A stretch of DNA of 64,000 bases from Dimorphilus gyrociliatus (taxonomy: Eukaryota > Annelida > Polychaeta > Dinophilidae), in NCBI GenBank assembly GCA_904063045.1, contig CAJFCJ010000019.1, positions 2,247,700 to 2,311,699 on the forward strand, read 5' to 3'. A model generated the notes under the pieces. The model searched no databases. It was not told the origin of the DNA and worked only from the letters and a program-made list of their open reading frames with translations. Position 1 is the first letter of the stretch. The number at the start of each line of letters is the position of its first letter. Positions 22,843-35,393 of this stretch are shown in pieces. The position numbers were made by a program, and so were the translations under genes.

Positions 22843-23608
22843 ACTTTGAAGTTTGAATCGTAAGCTGAGATTAGATTTAATTTAAATCACTAATTTAATG
22901 ATTTTTGGCGCGAAATTCGACTTAAAGTAATCTTAGGTAAAGGATTTTCTTTATCCTGTCTATATTAGAAAGTATATTTTACATTTAATAAGGCAAAATT
23001 TATCGACTTTTGTGCTTTCATTCGGAAAGCCGCATGTTTTTCCCATTTGCGTAATAAAGCAGAGTTCATTACAAAATTTCAATTCTCTTACAACCAGATA
23101 AATGAAAAACTATACTTTCTGAAAGTTTAAATGTTTAAGATATAAAATGTAATGGTTATTTTTTCAATAAAAAAAGAACTCTGGAATATTCTTAAAGCAG
23201 TCCATGAAAAGTACTCAGCAGACTTTCGCCATGTCAGATTGGTTTAAAGACTATATTTTTTTATTTTTACTTCTTTACCTTCATTGAGCTGACTTACCTA
23301 AGTCACTTCACTCTGTACGCGGCAATCACAATGAGTCTATCTGAAAGTTGACCGTGCAGTATTTTCTTTAAATAAACGTAAACAAGTTCTAGTTTCGGAC
23401 AGATCTTTCTAGTTTTTTTCGAAACAAAACAGTCCTATCAGTGCGATAAGTGTATATACAAGTGCTTTGAAGACTTGGAAAATTAATAAGGTAAAAAGGT
23501 TAAAATAAAAAACAAGTCTAAAACTTGAAAAAATCTCTATTATTTACTAATCAAATTTTAGTATATTATATATTTTATATTTTCTCCTTATTAATTATTT
23601 CATAGAAT
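22843..23608. other. intergenic between divergent SAM synthetase and ADAD-like genes
   Basis: Presumed promoter and 5' UTR of the + strand gene; several CAG and TTTTAG acceptor-like sites occur near 23360 and 23560, so a 5' UTR intron is possible. No ORF of note. Confidence 0.45.
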
Positions 23609-25159
23609 ATGTCTACACCAATGAGCAGATGCAGGGGTCGTGGCTACTCTGATGTTGTATCAACCGCCACAATTGCCTATGACAAGGTTCCCTTTGAGAA
23701 AGCACCCACTATAACCACCTCTGTTGATTTGAATGCACCAACTATTTCAAAAAATAATTTACCCAAAATCAAGCTTGTACAATCAGTAGTTGATGATTAT
23801 GAAGAAAACCGTAAGCATCCCGTCGCTACGGTTTATGAGCTCTATGCTAAGAATCGTTTACGCGACGAAGTCGAATTTGTTGAATGCCATCCCGGAAGTG
23901 GCTCATCTCTTTACAAGTGCTGGTATCAGGTAAAGATAACAATTTATATTTACAATTTCTTCCAAAACAATTTTTTTCAGTGCATTATTTCGGGGGTGAA
24001 ATTTTTACCAGCCAGTGGCAATAGTCAAAAGGAAGCTAAAGAACGAGCCGGTCGAGTTGTATTAGATCATCTCCTTGGTAAACAATATGGACTGGTCAAT
24101 GAAGACAGCAACGAACCAAAAGAACAAACAGTATCCCATACAGATTTAGTGAAAGTATCCTTGGAAAAGCTAGAGGATCTCGCTAACAAGAATGCCGCAT
24201 TTGCAGCAGAAATACTTCGACAGGACTGCGCTGTCTTTGTCAGGAGTCGCCGGAATAACAATTTATACGATTTAGAGGTTGTCTCAGTTGGATGTGGTTC
24301 AGTTAATAAAATGTCCACATTTTGTGAAGGAGCTTGTATTCGTGATTGCAAGGCACTCTCCTTGGCTAGAAGAGGTCTCATTCGCTATTTTCAAAATGAA
24401 ATAAGGTGGTATTGCCATAATACCAGCGACAGTGTATTAGAATTAGTGGAAAATGAGCAACCAATTTTTCAAGTTGAAGAAAAGTATAGATTTCATCTTG
24501 TTCTATTTCAACCTCCCGAAATAGAAAACTATCAACAATACGAGGAGATGCTACACAGCGAAAAAAGTGAAGACTTAAAATTTGACTCTTATGATCATCC
24601 TACAGATAATGATTTATTCTCAAAAAATATACGATTCACTCATAATATTTATGAAAATGAAAAGCTTGATCATTCTGCTAATAAGCTTTTCAAATGGAAC
24701 CACGTTGGTCTGTTAGGATCAAAATTAAGCGGCACAATAAAACCTGTGTTTTTGGATAGCATAACTGCTCAAACGTCGCCACAGCTTATGGCCTACGTGG
24801 CATGCTGTCGTTCTAAAATTCCTGTTCATCATCCACGAATTGGAGAAGATGACTTGATTTACACATTTGTGCGTTATCCAAAGCAGCTAAAAACTAGTAT
24901 TTCTTGGTCAGTGGGTTTCAAAATTTCTGACGAAGTTGAAGCTGTTGCATCTGAGAATGGTCAAAACTACTGTTATCGGAACGAAGTCAGCTACTTGTCA
25001 AATTTTGCTTTTCAAAGAAGACAAGAAAAAATGATTGAGAACGCTAAGGAACATAATCTACCTGATGTTTATCACCTATTGATTCATCCCAACAAGATTC
25101 AAAAGAGGGAATATGAAGCCTCAGTAAACAGATATAAAAAAGCTGTTTCCTTATTGTAA
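23609..25159 (+). CDS. ADAD-like protein: dsRNA-binding plus inactive adenosine deaminase domain
   Basis: Two exons around a 51-bp intron (23930-23980), which is itself open in frame. Residues about 55-155 form a dsRNA-binding domain (KLVQSVVDDYEENRKHPVATVYELYAKN ... SQKEAKERAGRVVLDHLL). The rest matches the ADAR deaminase domain, e.g. VSVGCGSVNKMSTFC, RDCKALSLARRGLIRYFQNE and FKWNHVGLLGSKLSG. ADARs have HAE at the zinc site; here it is CKA-L, so the zinc His and proton-shuttling Glu are gone, and the PCGD motif is replaced by QPPEI. This is the pattern of ADAD1/TENR, a germ-cell RNA-binding protein. Likely an RNA-binding regulator rather than an editor. N-terminal RGRG may also bind RNA. Confidence 0.8.
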   Translation: MSTPMSRCRGRGYSDVVSTATIAYDKVPFEKAPTITTSVDLNAPTISKNNLPKIKLVQSVVDDYEENRKHPVATVYELYAKNRLRDEVEFVECHPGSGSSLYKCWYQVKITIYIYNFFQNNFFQCIISGVKFLPASGNSQKEAKERAGRVVLDHLLGKQYGLVNEDSNEPKEQTVSHTDLVKVSLEKLEDLANKNAAFAAEILRQDCAVFVRSRRNNNLYDLEVVSVGCGSVNKMSTFCEGACIRDCKALSLARRGLIRYFQNEIRWYCHNTSDSVLELVENEQPIFQVEEKYRFHLVLFQPPEIENYQQYEEMLHSEKSEDLKFDSYDHPTDNDLFSKNIRFTHNIYENEKLDHSANKLFKWNHVGLLGSKLSGTIKPVFLDSITAQTSPQLMAYVACCRSKIPVHHPRIGEDDLIYTFVRYPKQLKTSISWSVGFKISDEVEAVASENGQNYCYRNEVSYLSNFAFQRRQEKMIENAKEHNLPDVYHLLIHPNKIQKREYEASVNRYKKAVSLL

Positions 25160-26987
25160 ATGTGAAATAGCAACATGCAACATTGTAGAATAGTAACTAT
25201 GGCTTCATTTGTTGTCAAACAATCAATCAAAGCAGATTTTTTTTGATAACTATAGGCTTACTATATCTTATTAAACTGATCTCAGGAATGACTAAAATTC
25301 CATTCGACTACGAGTGACCTTTATTCTAGTTTCACTGCTGATTATTTTTTCTTTAGTATAATTGTATTGTTATTTCATTTAATGAGTCTCATTCATATCA
25401 GTAGCCTATTTTCTATATATATATAATAATAGGTACTTCCTACAGGATCTTTTTTGTTCATGCTCTTATGGTTTCAAAGGGGATAAAAATTGTCGATTCA
25501 GCGTGTATACGCGACAGCATAATTTATCACCTTTAGGGAAAACCGGGTCAGCAATTGGAAATGTTCTACTTTTTGTCACATAACTATAGCTAATTAGATT
25601 TAAAATTTTTTTCTCTTGTAATGGTGAATGTCAGACTAACGATACAACAATATCAATGACGCATGAAATGCTGTACGCTTTCTAACTGATAGGCTGTACA
25701 GTAGGACATAAACTTTCTAATTTAAAAAAGAAAAAAATGTAAATTGTATGAATTGACGACCTCAACTGTAAACTTTTATCAGATTAGAAAGTTGTAATTA
25801 TCATCAAGGTCGCTTTCAATTTATGGCTGACTTATGCGAGACATATTTTCTACGATGTTTTAAATAACTGTAAAACATACTTATTTAAAAATTTGATAAT
25901 TGTTATATAATTATGAATCTCTGAATTAGCTGTCTTTTTATTAGGTTTATTATTTTAATTACGGATCTCTTTGTTTCGTGAAACACTTGATTTGTTTAAA
26001 TATTCAAATATTTCTTTCTGCATATTGCTCCCATAAGTGCTCTGTTATATATGTTATATGCAGATAACATTTCTAGTTGATACCTATTTATTTGTCTTTT
26101 CTAGTGTTTTATTGAAAAAAGAAATCAATACTTTTTTGTTCAGTAAATAAGCAGGTCAAACCTGGAACATGTCAACTGATGAAGGTCAAACTTTTAAATA
26201 TTTATCCAAATAGAACAAGTACTGTTACGTATAAGTCTACGAGCATTACTTAATATCTGAATGTTCTACGCGTTATTTTTTTATATGACTCATCATCACT
26301 CTTAGCATAAAGCGGGATGGCCAATTGACTTATTTCTAAATCAAAGTATATTAACATAAATATGTAAGAATGTAAGGGTAATTTCAATTCCATCATTATA
26401 ATATGTACTTCTTATGCAAGTTATAACAATTAGTCTTTATTAACTGCGCATTCTTTCTATCTACTCTGTTCCTCATTTCGTTTTTTTTTTCTTTCTTAAT
26501 CAGATAACCGTATAGCTCATACATTCATTAAATTGATTTTAATAGTACGATATCAATATAAACTTGAGTTAATCTTTTAAAAAAAATAACGTTTAAAAAT
26601 ATAACAAACTTTTTATAGGTTAAGCTGATAGCTAGATCTTTTTTAGGCATAGATAGAGTGTGAATATTTAAATTTCCCACTTTTTGAGTTACTCCAAAAT
26701 TCTTCTCAGATAACACGCGGCAATTTCGGTAAACCAATTAATATTTTGACAAAAAGTTACAAATTTTGATTAGAAATATTTTTTTGACTTGTAATTTAGG
26801 ATTATAAACTTTTAATTTTTTTAAGTTTTAATTTACAAGTTCATCGATACTTTTATGCATATTAAAAGCAATTTAAACTTTCATGGGTATATTATCGCTC
26901 AGATTTTCGTTAGACGCGTTGAACTTGGCACATGGGAGTGTAAGTTTCTACAAAAATAAGGTTTAAAGTTATCATCCATTAGTAAAA
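25160..26987. other. longest intergenic stretch; nothing recognised
   Basis: About 1.8 kb, AT-rich, without long ORFs, tRNA boxes or tandem arrays I can see. Small imperfect inverted repeats occur, for example around 26048-26070 (ATGTTAT...ATAACAT). It may hold enhancers of the Ig-repeat gene, since all other spacers here are much shorter. A short minus-strand frame at 26528-26737 is not supported. Confidence 0.4.
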
Positions 26988-29900
26988 ATGCAAAAGCGGA
27001 AAAGAGAAAGGCCAGCTGCTCATTCTGTGAAAACCAGCGGAAGTCAAACTTCAAATACAACTGCACAATCCCAACGTAAGTGTACATTACGTAATTTCAA
27101 GAAACATTCTAACGTTTTTTATATGGATTCATCAACTTCAAATAAAAAGTTATGATTTATGCTTAATGCGAATTTATTTTGCCTAATTTTTAACAGTTTT
27201 ATTTCTTTATTAAAAACAACATGTGTAACCCAATCAAAATATAAATAAGAACAATTTCTTGACAGTTATCCTAGAATAATTAGCTAAAATTGAAATGTAT
27301 TCTTATTATCGACATACAGTATCGAATCCACCAAAGATATTTAAACCGCCAAAAAATGTTACTGTTCCGGAGCAAGGACCTGCAAAGTTTACTGCTAAAA
27401 TTGTTGGATTTCCGTTACCAAAGGTTTCTTGGTAAGTTCCAGGGCAAATTTTTATCCTATTAGAATCCAATTTTTGTATCACTGCTTTTAGGTTTATCGA
27501 AGGAACTTTACTAGAGGAAACAGGAAACATTCATATGGATTTTGAACCGAAATCGAATATTTACAATCTGACAATATCTGATAATCTTAAGGGAATGAGC
27601 GGAAAAGTTAAAGTTTTAGCTGTAAACAAAGAAGGAGAAGCCACAGCGGAAGTGAACTTGATTGTCACAGGCAGAGCTGCTTCATTTTTGGAAAAACCTC
27701 TAAAATGTACAGCCTTACAAGGTAGTATGGCTATATTTTGCTGTAAGGTTGATGGCGATCCAGTTCCCGAGGTTAAATGGTTCAGAGGAAAAGATATAGA
27801 AATTGAGGACTCAGCAAACTATAAAGCTTACTTTGACGAACGTACTAACGAACATGTTCTAGAAATAGATAATATTGGAAAGAAACATGCTGGTATTTAT
27901 ACAGTGAACCTTGAGAATAATTTCGGTCGTGAAAAAACTTCAGCCATATTGGTTGTAACTGAAAATAGCGAAGAATATGATAAGTGGAGAAAAACACTTA
28001 GAAGATTAAAAGATTCAGAAATGAATAACAATATCTTGTCAGCTAACAACAATAAAACAGACTATTCTAAGCAAATTGACTCTCAAGAGGCCGTTGCTGA
28101 ATCTCCCCAAAAAAAACCTGAAGTCCAGAGACGTAGACGTCGTAAAGCAAGAAGCGAAGTTGAACATATTAATACCAATCACTCAACAAGTCGCCAAACT
28201 GAGAAGAAATCAATAGACTGTAGCAAAAACGACAGTAATTTGAGCAATCATTCATCAACACAGAGTGAAGTGGTGACGCAACGTCGCCGACCTAGAAATT
28301 TGGAAACTTCTAAAATCAAACAAGAAGTGCCAACAACTAATAATATCACAAAGGTTTGGTTTCAATGACTTTATAGCCTAATACATTAGTATATATCTAA
28401 TATTAGTACATATAAAATTCATCACCAATTAGAGACTTATTTCTTATACTATTTCAGCCTGCATTTATTCGAGAACTTCAGGATTTGCGAATAAAGGAAG
28501 CGGAATCTGCAGAGTTTGAATGCGAAGCTAACCAATCTGATTTACCCATCACATGGTTTATTGATGATATTCAAGTAGTACCCAGTCAAAAGTATCAAAT
28601 TTTTTCAACTAAAACCACTCATAAACTAGTTATCAATAATTTAAAATTGGACGATGAAGGAGAAGTAAAATGTCGGGCAAGTAACCAAACTACATCGGCT
28701 CATCTTTTTGTATCAACAATGAAACCGTACTTTATCGCCAAGTTTTTCAACAAGAAAATCTTGGAACATGCAGATGCTTATTTTATATGCAAATTAAATG
28801 AAGATTTAACAGTGGCCTGGTATCACAAAGGTCGAATTGTACCAGATGATGATAAAAAGTATAAGATATTGAATGAAGGAATGACCAAAACTCTGATTAT
28901 AAAAGATTGTAGTATTGAAGATTCTGGTGTAATAAAAGTATTCTGCCGAAATGTTAGCTGTGAAGCGAATTTGAGGGTTCAAGCTTTCACTTCTGAATTC
29001 TCTAAGCCATTAACAAATTTAACTGTCAGAGAAAATTCAATGGCTGAATTTGTATGCTATACACATCATTGTCAGCTTCGTTCATCTATTTCTTGGTATA
29101 TTGAATCAAACAAAGTCACTGAATCAGAAAAGTACTGCTTGATATCCGATGGTTGGAAACATTCTTTAAGAATTAACAAAGTTTCAAAAATGGAAGAAGG
29201 TAAAATAACAGTTAGGTGCAAGGGCGATGAATGTTCGGCTGATTTAATAGTAGATGGTCAATTTTTTCAAAGTGAAAGAGTTTGCAAATCGGTCACTCAT
29301 AGTCCAATGGAAGTTATACATGATCGTACAAAGTGTCGCTTAAGTTCTCCTGTGTCTCCTTGGAAACATGGCTTCGAATGTTTCGTTGTTCAAAATGACC
29401 AAAATGAAATACACTGTTCACGTTGTGAAGATTCTAAGAAGTTGTTAGCTCGTATGTGTGAATGTCCACGAGAGGCCGATTCCGAGAAAGAAAGTGATCA
29501 TAAGAATTCAAGTATCGGTAGGAGAATTAATCGCAAACTCCGCTATTTGTCCTGCCCAGACGAACTAAGTAGTAGTCCAAGAATAAAGGAGAAAGAAAGT
29601 GTAATTAATAGTCCAAAATCGGACAAAATGGAATCCTGTATTAGGAATCTCTTTTCAAGCCCTGAATCTCTTGATAAATCTGCAGCGAGTCAGAGTTCTA
29701 GTTATAGATCAGCATCTGGCCAATCCATTGGTGGGAATGATGTACTTAAAACTCTTAAAGATTTTAGTTCCGCCAAAAGTCACAACGGTATTTTTGATAA
29801 TAAATATCTTCTTCAGGTGGACGACACATCTGAAACTGAAAGTTCTAAGTCATCTTTACAATATCTACCAGATGTTGGTAAATCTAGAAGTAGGCTTAGA

Positions 29901-30668
29901 AGGCAACCGAATGAGTCACCTCCATGGAAAATAAGGGAGAGATTAAGTTTACCAATAGAGCCAGTCTATCCTCCGAAGCCAGCAGAAATCAAAACTGTGA
30001 AAGATAGAGTTAAATATTTTGAGCATTGTGAAGAGGAAAAACCAATGTGTAGCGAAGACTTTCCTTCTTTCGAAAGAGAATCAGTTAAAAAAATTGTTGA
30101 AAAATTTGAAAAATTGTCAATAGAAGGAAAATTAATATTAATTGGAAGGCAAGAGCATCCGGACACAAATATTTATACTGATGATAAAAATGGTCAGCGT
30201 GAGTACAGGCAAAAATTCAACTCTCTTTTACATGAAATATTAAAGGAATTAGATAATTTGGCCAAGAAGAGAAAGTTGCACATAAACTTTGACAGTGTAA
30301 TCCTTGATAATTCTTACTTGCTGCCAAAAAATGAATTATCCAAAGAAGATCTTAAATTCAGCATAAGGCGAAAAATTCATGAAGTTGAGAGAGCTATAAT
30401 TGAATTCTTGAAAGCGTTGTCCTCAAAAAGTTCTAAAGAAAATAAATTTCAAGAGGGCATTGTCATATACGAGACAATAGCCACTTCAAAGTCGTTCAGC
30501 TCCAACAAGTATCAAAAACTTGATAGGTCGACTTTGAAAAATCCGGAATTTTTTGAATCAAAATTGCAAATCAATCCGGTTACTCTTGTAATCAAAGACG
30601 GTAAAGAAAATAGTGATAAGCAGCAATTCAGAAAGTGTTTAAATGAAATTCTCAGCTATAATAAGTGA
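26988..30668 (+). CDS. intracellular Ig I-set repeat protein (titin/obscurin/palladin-like)
   Basis: Four exons: 26988 to about 27075, about 27321-27431, about 27493-28353 and 28458-30668. The first splice is phase 1 and keeps frame (QSQ-L-SNPPKIF). There are about five Ig-like I-set domains: one split over exons 2-3 (IFKPPKNVTV...VSW), one in exon 3 (SFLEKPLKCTALQG ... HAGIYTVNLEN), and three in exon 4 (FIRELQDLRIKEAES; PYFIAKFFNKK; EFSKPLTNLTV). No signal peptide or TM segment is present, which fits a cytoskeletal muscle protein. The last 430 or so residues are charged and mostly disordered-looking (polyampholyte, Ser-rich), ending in a helical segment. No kinase, Fn3 or RhoGEF domain was seen. 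Resembles parts of titin/obscurin but the whole is unrecognised. Confidence 0.75.
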
Positions 30669-31004
30669 TATTACTTTTTTTCTCAAATAAAAGATAAGAA
30701 AATATGTTTGAGGAAATAATTAACTGTACATCTGACGTTAAATATTTATGTTCGTAAAATTAGTTACTTTTCTTGACTAGATTGTTTAATAATCCTAATA
30801 AAAAGTATTTTTGAAGAAGTTGAAACAATTTTTATTATTACGTAATAAAATTGTTATCCTGAAAAATAATAAAATTAAGTTTGAAGAGAATTTCACAAAT
30901 CATAATTATCACGAGAAGTTATTTACGACAGTTTAACAAAAATATATCAAAAATAATTGACGGTTTTAGATGATCTTCTAACGAAAGCAAAGAACATTTT
31001 CTTT
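30669..31004. other. spacer between convergent genes
   Basis: AT-rich 3' flanks of the Ig-repeat gene (+) and VPS35L (-). AATAAA-type hexamers occur on the + strand (about 30686 and 30797). No gene. Confidence 0.5.
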
Positions 31005-34000
31005 TTAAGTTTTAAGATTATTCATGCAATTGAGGAGCTTTTCAAAAGCCTTATCTTGATTATCCTTGGTTTTTAAACCCTCCTCAACTCGTTTTCGTAT
31101 TTTTGAGAAGAGCTTCAAATCAGTTTCGGAAAGTACAGTCAGAAGAGTTTTAAGTAAGATTTCGATGTTCGAACAATTTAAGTCCGCATGAGCAATAACA
31201 ATATTTAGTAAGCTGGAACATAGAACGGCTGATCTTTTTGGAGTCTGAAACAGTTGCATATCGTTATATTACATATTTTATTTTTTATTTAAGAATAAAA
31301 AATTTACCAATTCTTTAATTCTAATAATACATTGTTCAAGCACGTTACAAGCAAGAGAATTCAATTCGTTTATGAACTTATTGTCCGAACCATATAGAGC
31401 ATCGTTCGAATCAACTGAAAATATTCAAACAATTGTATGAGAAATATTAAGATAAGTCTTTGGTAAACATTTATTACCTCTCTCTATTCTATAAATATAC
31501 TGCTCTTGCGAGAAAGAACTTAAGAGGCACAAAACGTTTGCGAAAATATGAAATTTAGAATCATGACTGGAATCCCAATCATGCGCCTCAACAGCATTTA
31601 AAAGACCATTCAATAAATATAAGACTCCAGCGTCTGGGTTATCAGGAACATAAAGCAATGTAGAAAGAAATTGTTGAATATACTCGACAAGAAACGGTTC
31701 TGTTGATCGACTTTTGCCATCAATAGCTATTGCCGGCGGAATACTTTTGAGCAGAGTGACCGCAGCTTTGAAGAAAGCATCAGCTGTTTTTAAAAGTACA
31801 TTAGAATTATATTACAAATGTGTTTGCGAAGTTACCTTGACTGAAGCATTGATTACACAGCGCAACCTGACCAGATAGGATGTATAATCGAAATTGTTCC
31901 AGCATACTGTTCAAAGATGGAATCGTAATGAAGGTATAAGCCACACAAGCTCTAACAAAAGGGGCAGTTTTAGCAGTATGAACAGAATTAACGATTCGTC
32001 GAGTTTCCATCGCTAAACCATTAACACAGTGCACAAGGAATGCTGTAACTCCGTCCAAGCCGCTAAATGTGGCGCGACATTCGACATAGAAAGACAATTG
32101 ACGCTCAAAGTCTCTCCCAAAATCAACTGATCGAATATAAGAAATTATATGACCTGTTATTGATCGAACTTCATCTTCCAGGGTAAGTGCACTGTTTATG
32201 CAGAATAAAATTGTTAAAAATAGCTTATTAGATTTTTAAGCAAAATTTTATTTCTACATACTTAACGCAATCATGCATCATCCTGCTTATATACATCAAT
32301 GAGTTTATTAGCACTTCATCTTCGGTGGCCTCTTCTTTCGAGTTCCTACAAAAACAAACCGGCTTTATCTTAATCTATTAAAGTATATAAAAAAATTACT
32401 TGTTGTAAGAATCCATTATCATTTTACCAATTTCAATTCTAACAGATTCCTTTTGGAATAAATCGACAAATGGCAAAAATTTATCCTAATAGAAAATTTA
32501 CAATAGAAGCTTTATTAAAATATTTGTTTTTAAATATTAAGGCTTTCATACCAATGAGAATAAAGTCTTGAAATCTGTCATTGTAGAGAGTATTTTTCCA
32601 AGAATTGACTGAAGCTCGGGATAATGATCTTCAAATGCTCTATCGCAAGTCATATGCTTTACAACATCTGCCAAGAGTGTATTCAGCTCTCTTTTCTATA
32701 TTATGAAAATATTTTTACTTTAAATGCACTTAAAATAAATTGAAGCAATTGAAACTCACTCCAAAATACTTTGCTACAAATTCAATCCATACTTCAGCAC
32801 AGCTGATGTACTCCTACAAAAAAATCACGGATGTTTTAATAAAAAAAGTCATCTATTTTTTGCTGTTCTCTCAAAAGTTTACCCCTGGATCTGCAAGTTT
32901 CATTACAGCATTCCAAACTTCATTGAGCAGATTAAGGCGATGCTCAACGGGAACTTCTGCGAATACAGCACACATTCCCAATCTCCGATAGAGAGCGCTC
33001 TAGAAAAATACTAAGCCGTTAGTTGTTTATAACCTTCACGAAATGCAAGAATACCCTTGAAATTCCAACATCTTTGCACTCCTTTATCATTTCAGCAAAT
33101 TCTAGCGATCTGCCAACAATGTAGTCAGGCTGAAAAGCAGATAGAATTGAATGCAAGAGAATGCCACTGTTAGATCTCTCTCTTCCAGTTTGCAGAATGG
33201 TTTTAAGCTCGCTGCTCGAAGCCTTGTAGGCAACACACTGTAAAATCCAATCTAAAGCTGGACTATATAAGTTCATGTAGACACCCATTTCAATCCGATT
33301 TTTAACTAATAACGGTTGAATACGTTCAGAGCGTATTTGGGAAAATGTAATCAAAAAGTCAGAATAAGTTGGCATTAAATGAACCCGTAAATTTTTATCT
33401 AATACAGATGCAACACGGCAGAGATAGCATCTTGCATATATGGCCACCAAAGGATCACCTACTCCACGAATCATGCTTGATAATCTCAACAGAGCGGGTT
33501 TATATGGCCTGGAAAAATATAATAGAATTTGAAAATATTAATTCTTATTCTCTAATTTTTATAAGAATATTCTAACTCAAGTTTTAAGAATCTATAGCAT
33601 TTTAGAATAGCACACTCGACGTAGAATCTTGGCAATAATTCACGTATTGAAGCAATTTTGTAAAACCAATTTCTACAGGTTTCCTTAGCAGATTCAGGAA
33701 CTTGATCACTTGTAAACTTATCTAGAACATGAATACAAAATGTTAGATATATATATATATATATATATATACTGTATATTAATGATGTGAATGATCCTCC
33801 ATAACCTACTCGAAATTGATTGAAATAAAAAAAGTTTCCAAAAAACCCTAAATCTTTTCTATGCAGCATATTTAATGAAAGTTACTGTAATGTACAAATT
33901 ATAACATTTGCTTTATTTTCATCGCTATCAAAAGGACCTAGATATTGGATGACAGTTATAAACGTTAACTGTTTTCATTATTTTTAAATAAAATATTTAA

Positions 34001-35297
34001 AGATTTAAAAAAAAAAATAACATCAACAGTTAGTTCTTTTTTTAATAGCCAAAAAAATGTTGTCAGTTGTCTAAAGAAAATAGCTGTGTCATTTCATAGA
34101 GTTGTTGAGTAGTATCAGGTGATTCCTGAACACGTATCACGCGAAAAAAAAAGAACGTTTGAAAAATATCTACCTGCTATATCAGAACCAATTTTAGATT
34201 TATCTCGAATTCTTTCAAAAACTAATCTTCCAAAAGTGTCTAGAATTTCGGTTACAAGCACGAATTTACTTGGGTAGAATTGAATAACACTAATATCTGA
34301 CAAAAGTTTCGCACACTGTAAGGGTTAATTGCATAAAAAACTGTAATTATCAAAGTTAATAAATTATACTCAATATATATACATTTAATTTATATATTTA
34401 TACATGCGCATAAAAAGACTTTATGATGATATCTTATGCTTACTTGAATGACAATTTTTAAAGATCTAACTCTTTGATCAGACTGCCAAGAAATTTTTAA
34501 TTCCGAATTTAAGTCATCTATTCTTTTAGTATAATCTTGTTGACTTAGATTTAATGTTTCCTGTACACTTCCTTCTTCAAAATCATCTAATTGTTCCAAT
34601 CTATTTCGAACAGTTTCGCTAACAACAGACTTTACAGACACTGGAAAAATTTACAGTAAAAAGAATAAATGTGACTTTTTTAAAAATTTAATACTCACTT
34701 TTATCCCCGTCTGAACATAGAACTGATATTGACAAAGTCTCTGATGTAGTATACTTAGCTAGAATAGCCGACTTTTTCGTATTCCACGATTCAAATGGTT
34801 CGTCTTTCTCTATTACTTCTTTTTCTTTTACACCAACAGAAACTTTTTTCTCTAAAGATAGAACGGAAAGGGGATCCCTTCCGTCCATAAGAGCAGTCAA
34901 CGGGTCAATGAAATCGGGTATGTCGGTTTTTTTCTGTTCTTTGCCCGACTATAAAACTCAATTACTTAACAACTGTCTCAGACGAATTGCAATTACTCAC
35001 ATTGATAACAGTAATCCCTTTAAGCGGGTGAGAAGCAGTTTCCTCAAAAACTAACTGCCGCTTCTCTCTCCAGTACTGTCTTTTGCGAGAGACCCTATAG
35101 CGAATATAAAGTTCTTAACGAATTCAACGACTTCACTACAATTTTATCAATTTTATTGGCTTATTTCACGATATTTTATAATATTGTTACGTTCTGATAC
35201 AATAACACATGTTATAATTTTACAAGCATCATCAAACTCAGATGACTAGTTGTAATATTTTTAAAGTTACAAACCAATTATAAGAAGACTCCCCCAT
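31005..35297 (-). CDS. VPS35L: VPS35L, retriever complex subunit
   Basis: Many small exons on the minus strand. Readable blocks in order: [187 protein letters not shown] and the C-terminal part near 31005. These follow the vertebrate VPS35L/C16orf62 order throughout. The start is placed at 35297 in a 23-nt first coding exon (35275-35297), because only this ATG is in phase with the next exon (ending ...[10 protein letters not shown]). The protein is the alpha-solenoid scaffold of retriever, which with CCC and WASH recycles cargo from endosomes. A TA tract lies in an intron (33747-33771). Confidence 0.88.
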
Positions 35298-35393
35298 CAC
35301 GTGATGTTAAGCGCGAAACTATGCGGTCTAAAAAGAAATATAAAGCACTAATAGATCGATTTGCATAAGAAAATACATAAAAAATGAGTTTTT

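Noticed and set aside
25160-26987. tRNA or known miRNA in the long spacer
   Set aside because: No A/B boxes and no recognised mature miRNA sequence; short inverted repeats are too imperfect.
29671-30166. ORFs in other frames inside the Ig-repeat gene
   Set aside because: Shadows of the 28458-30668 exon.
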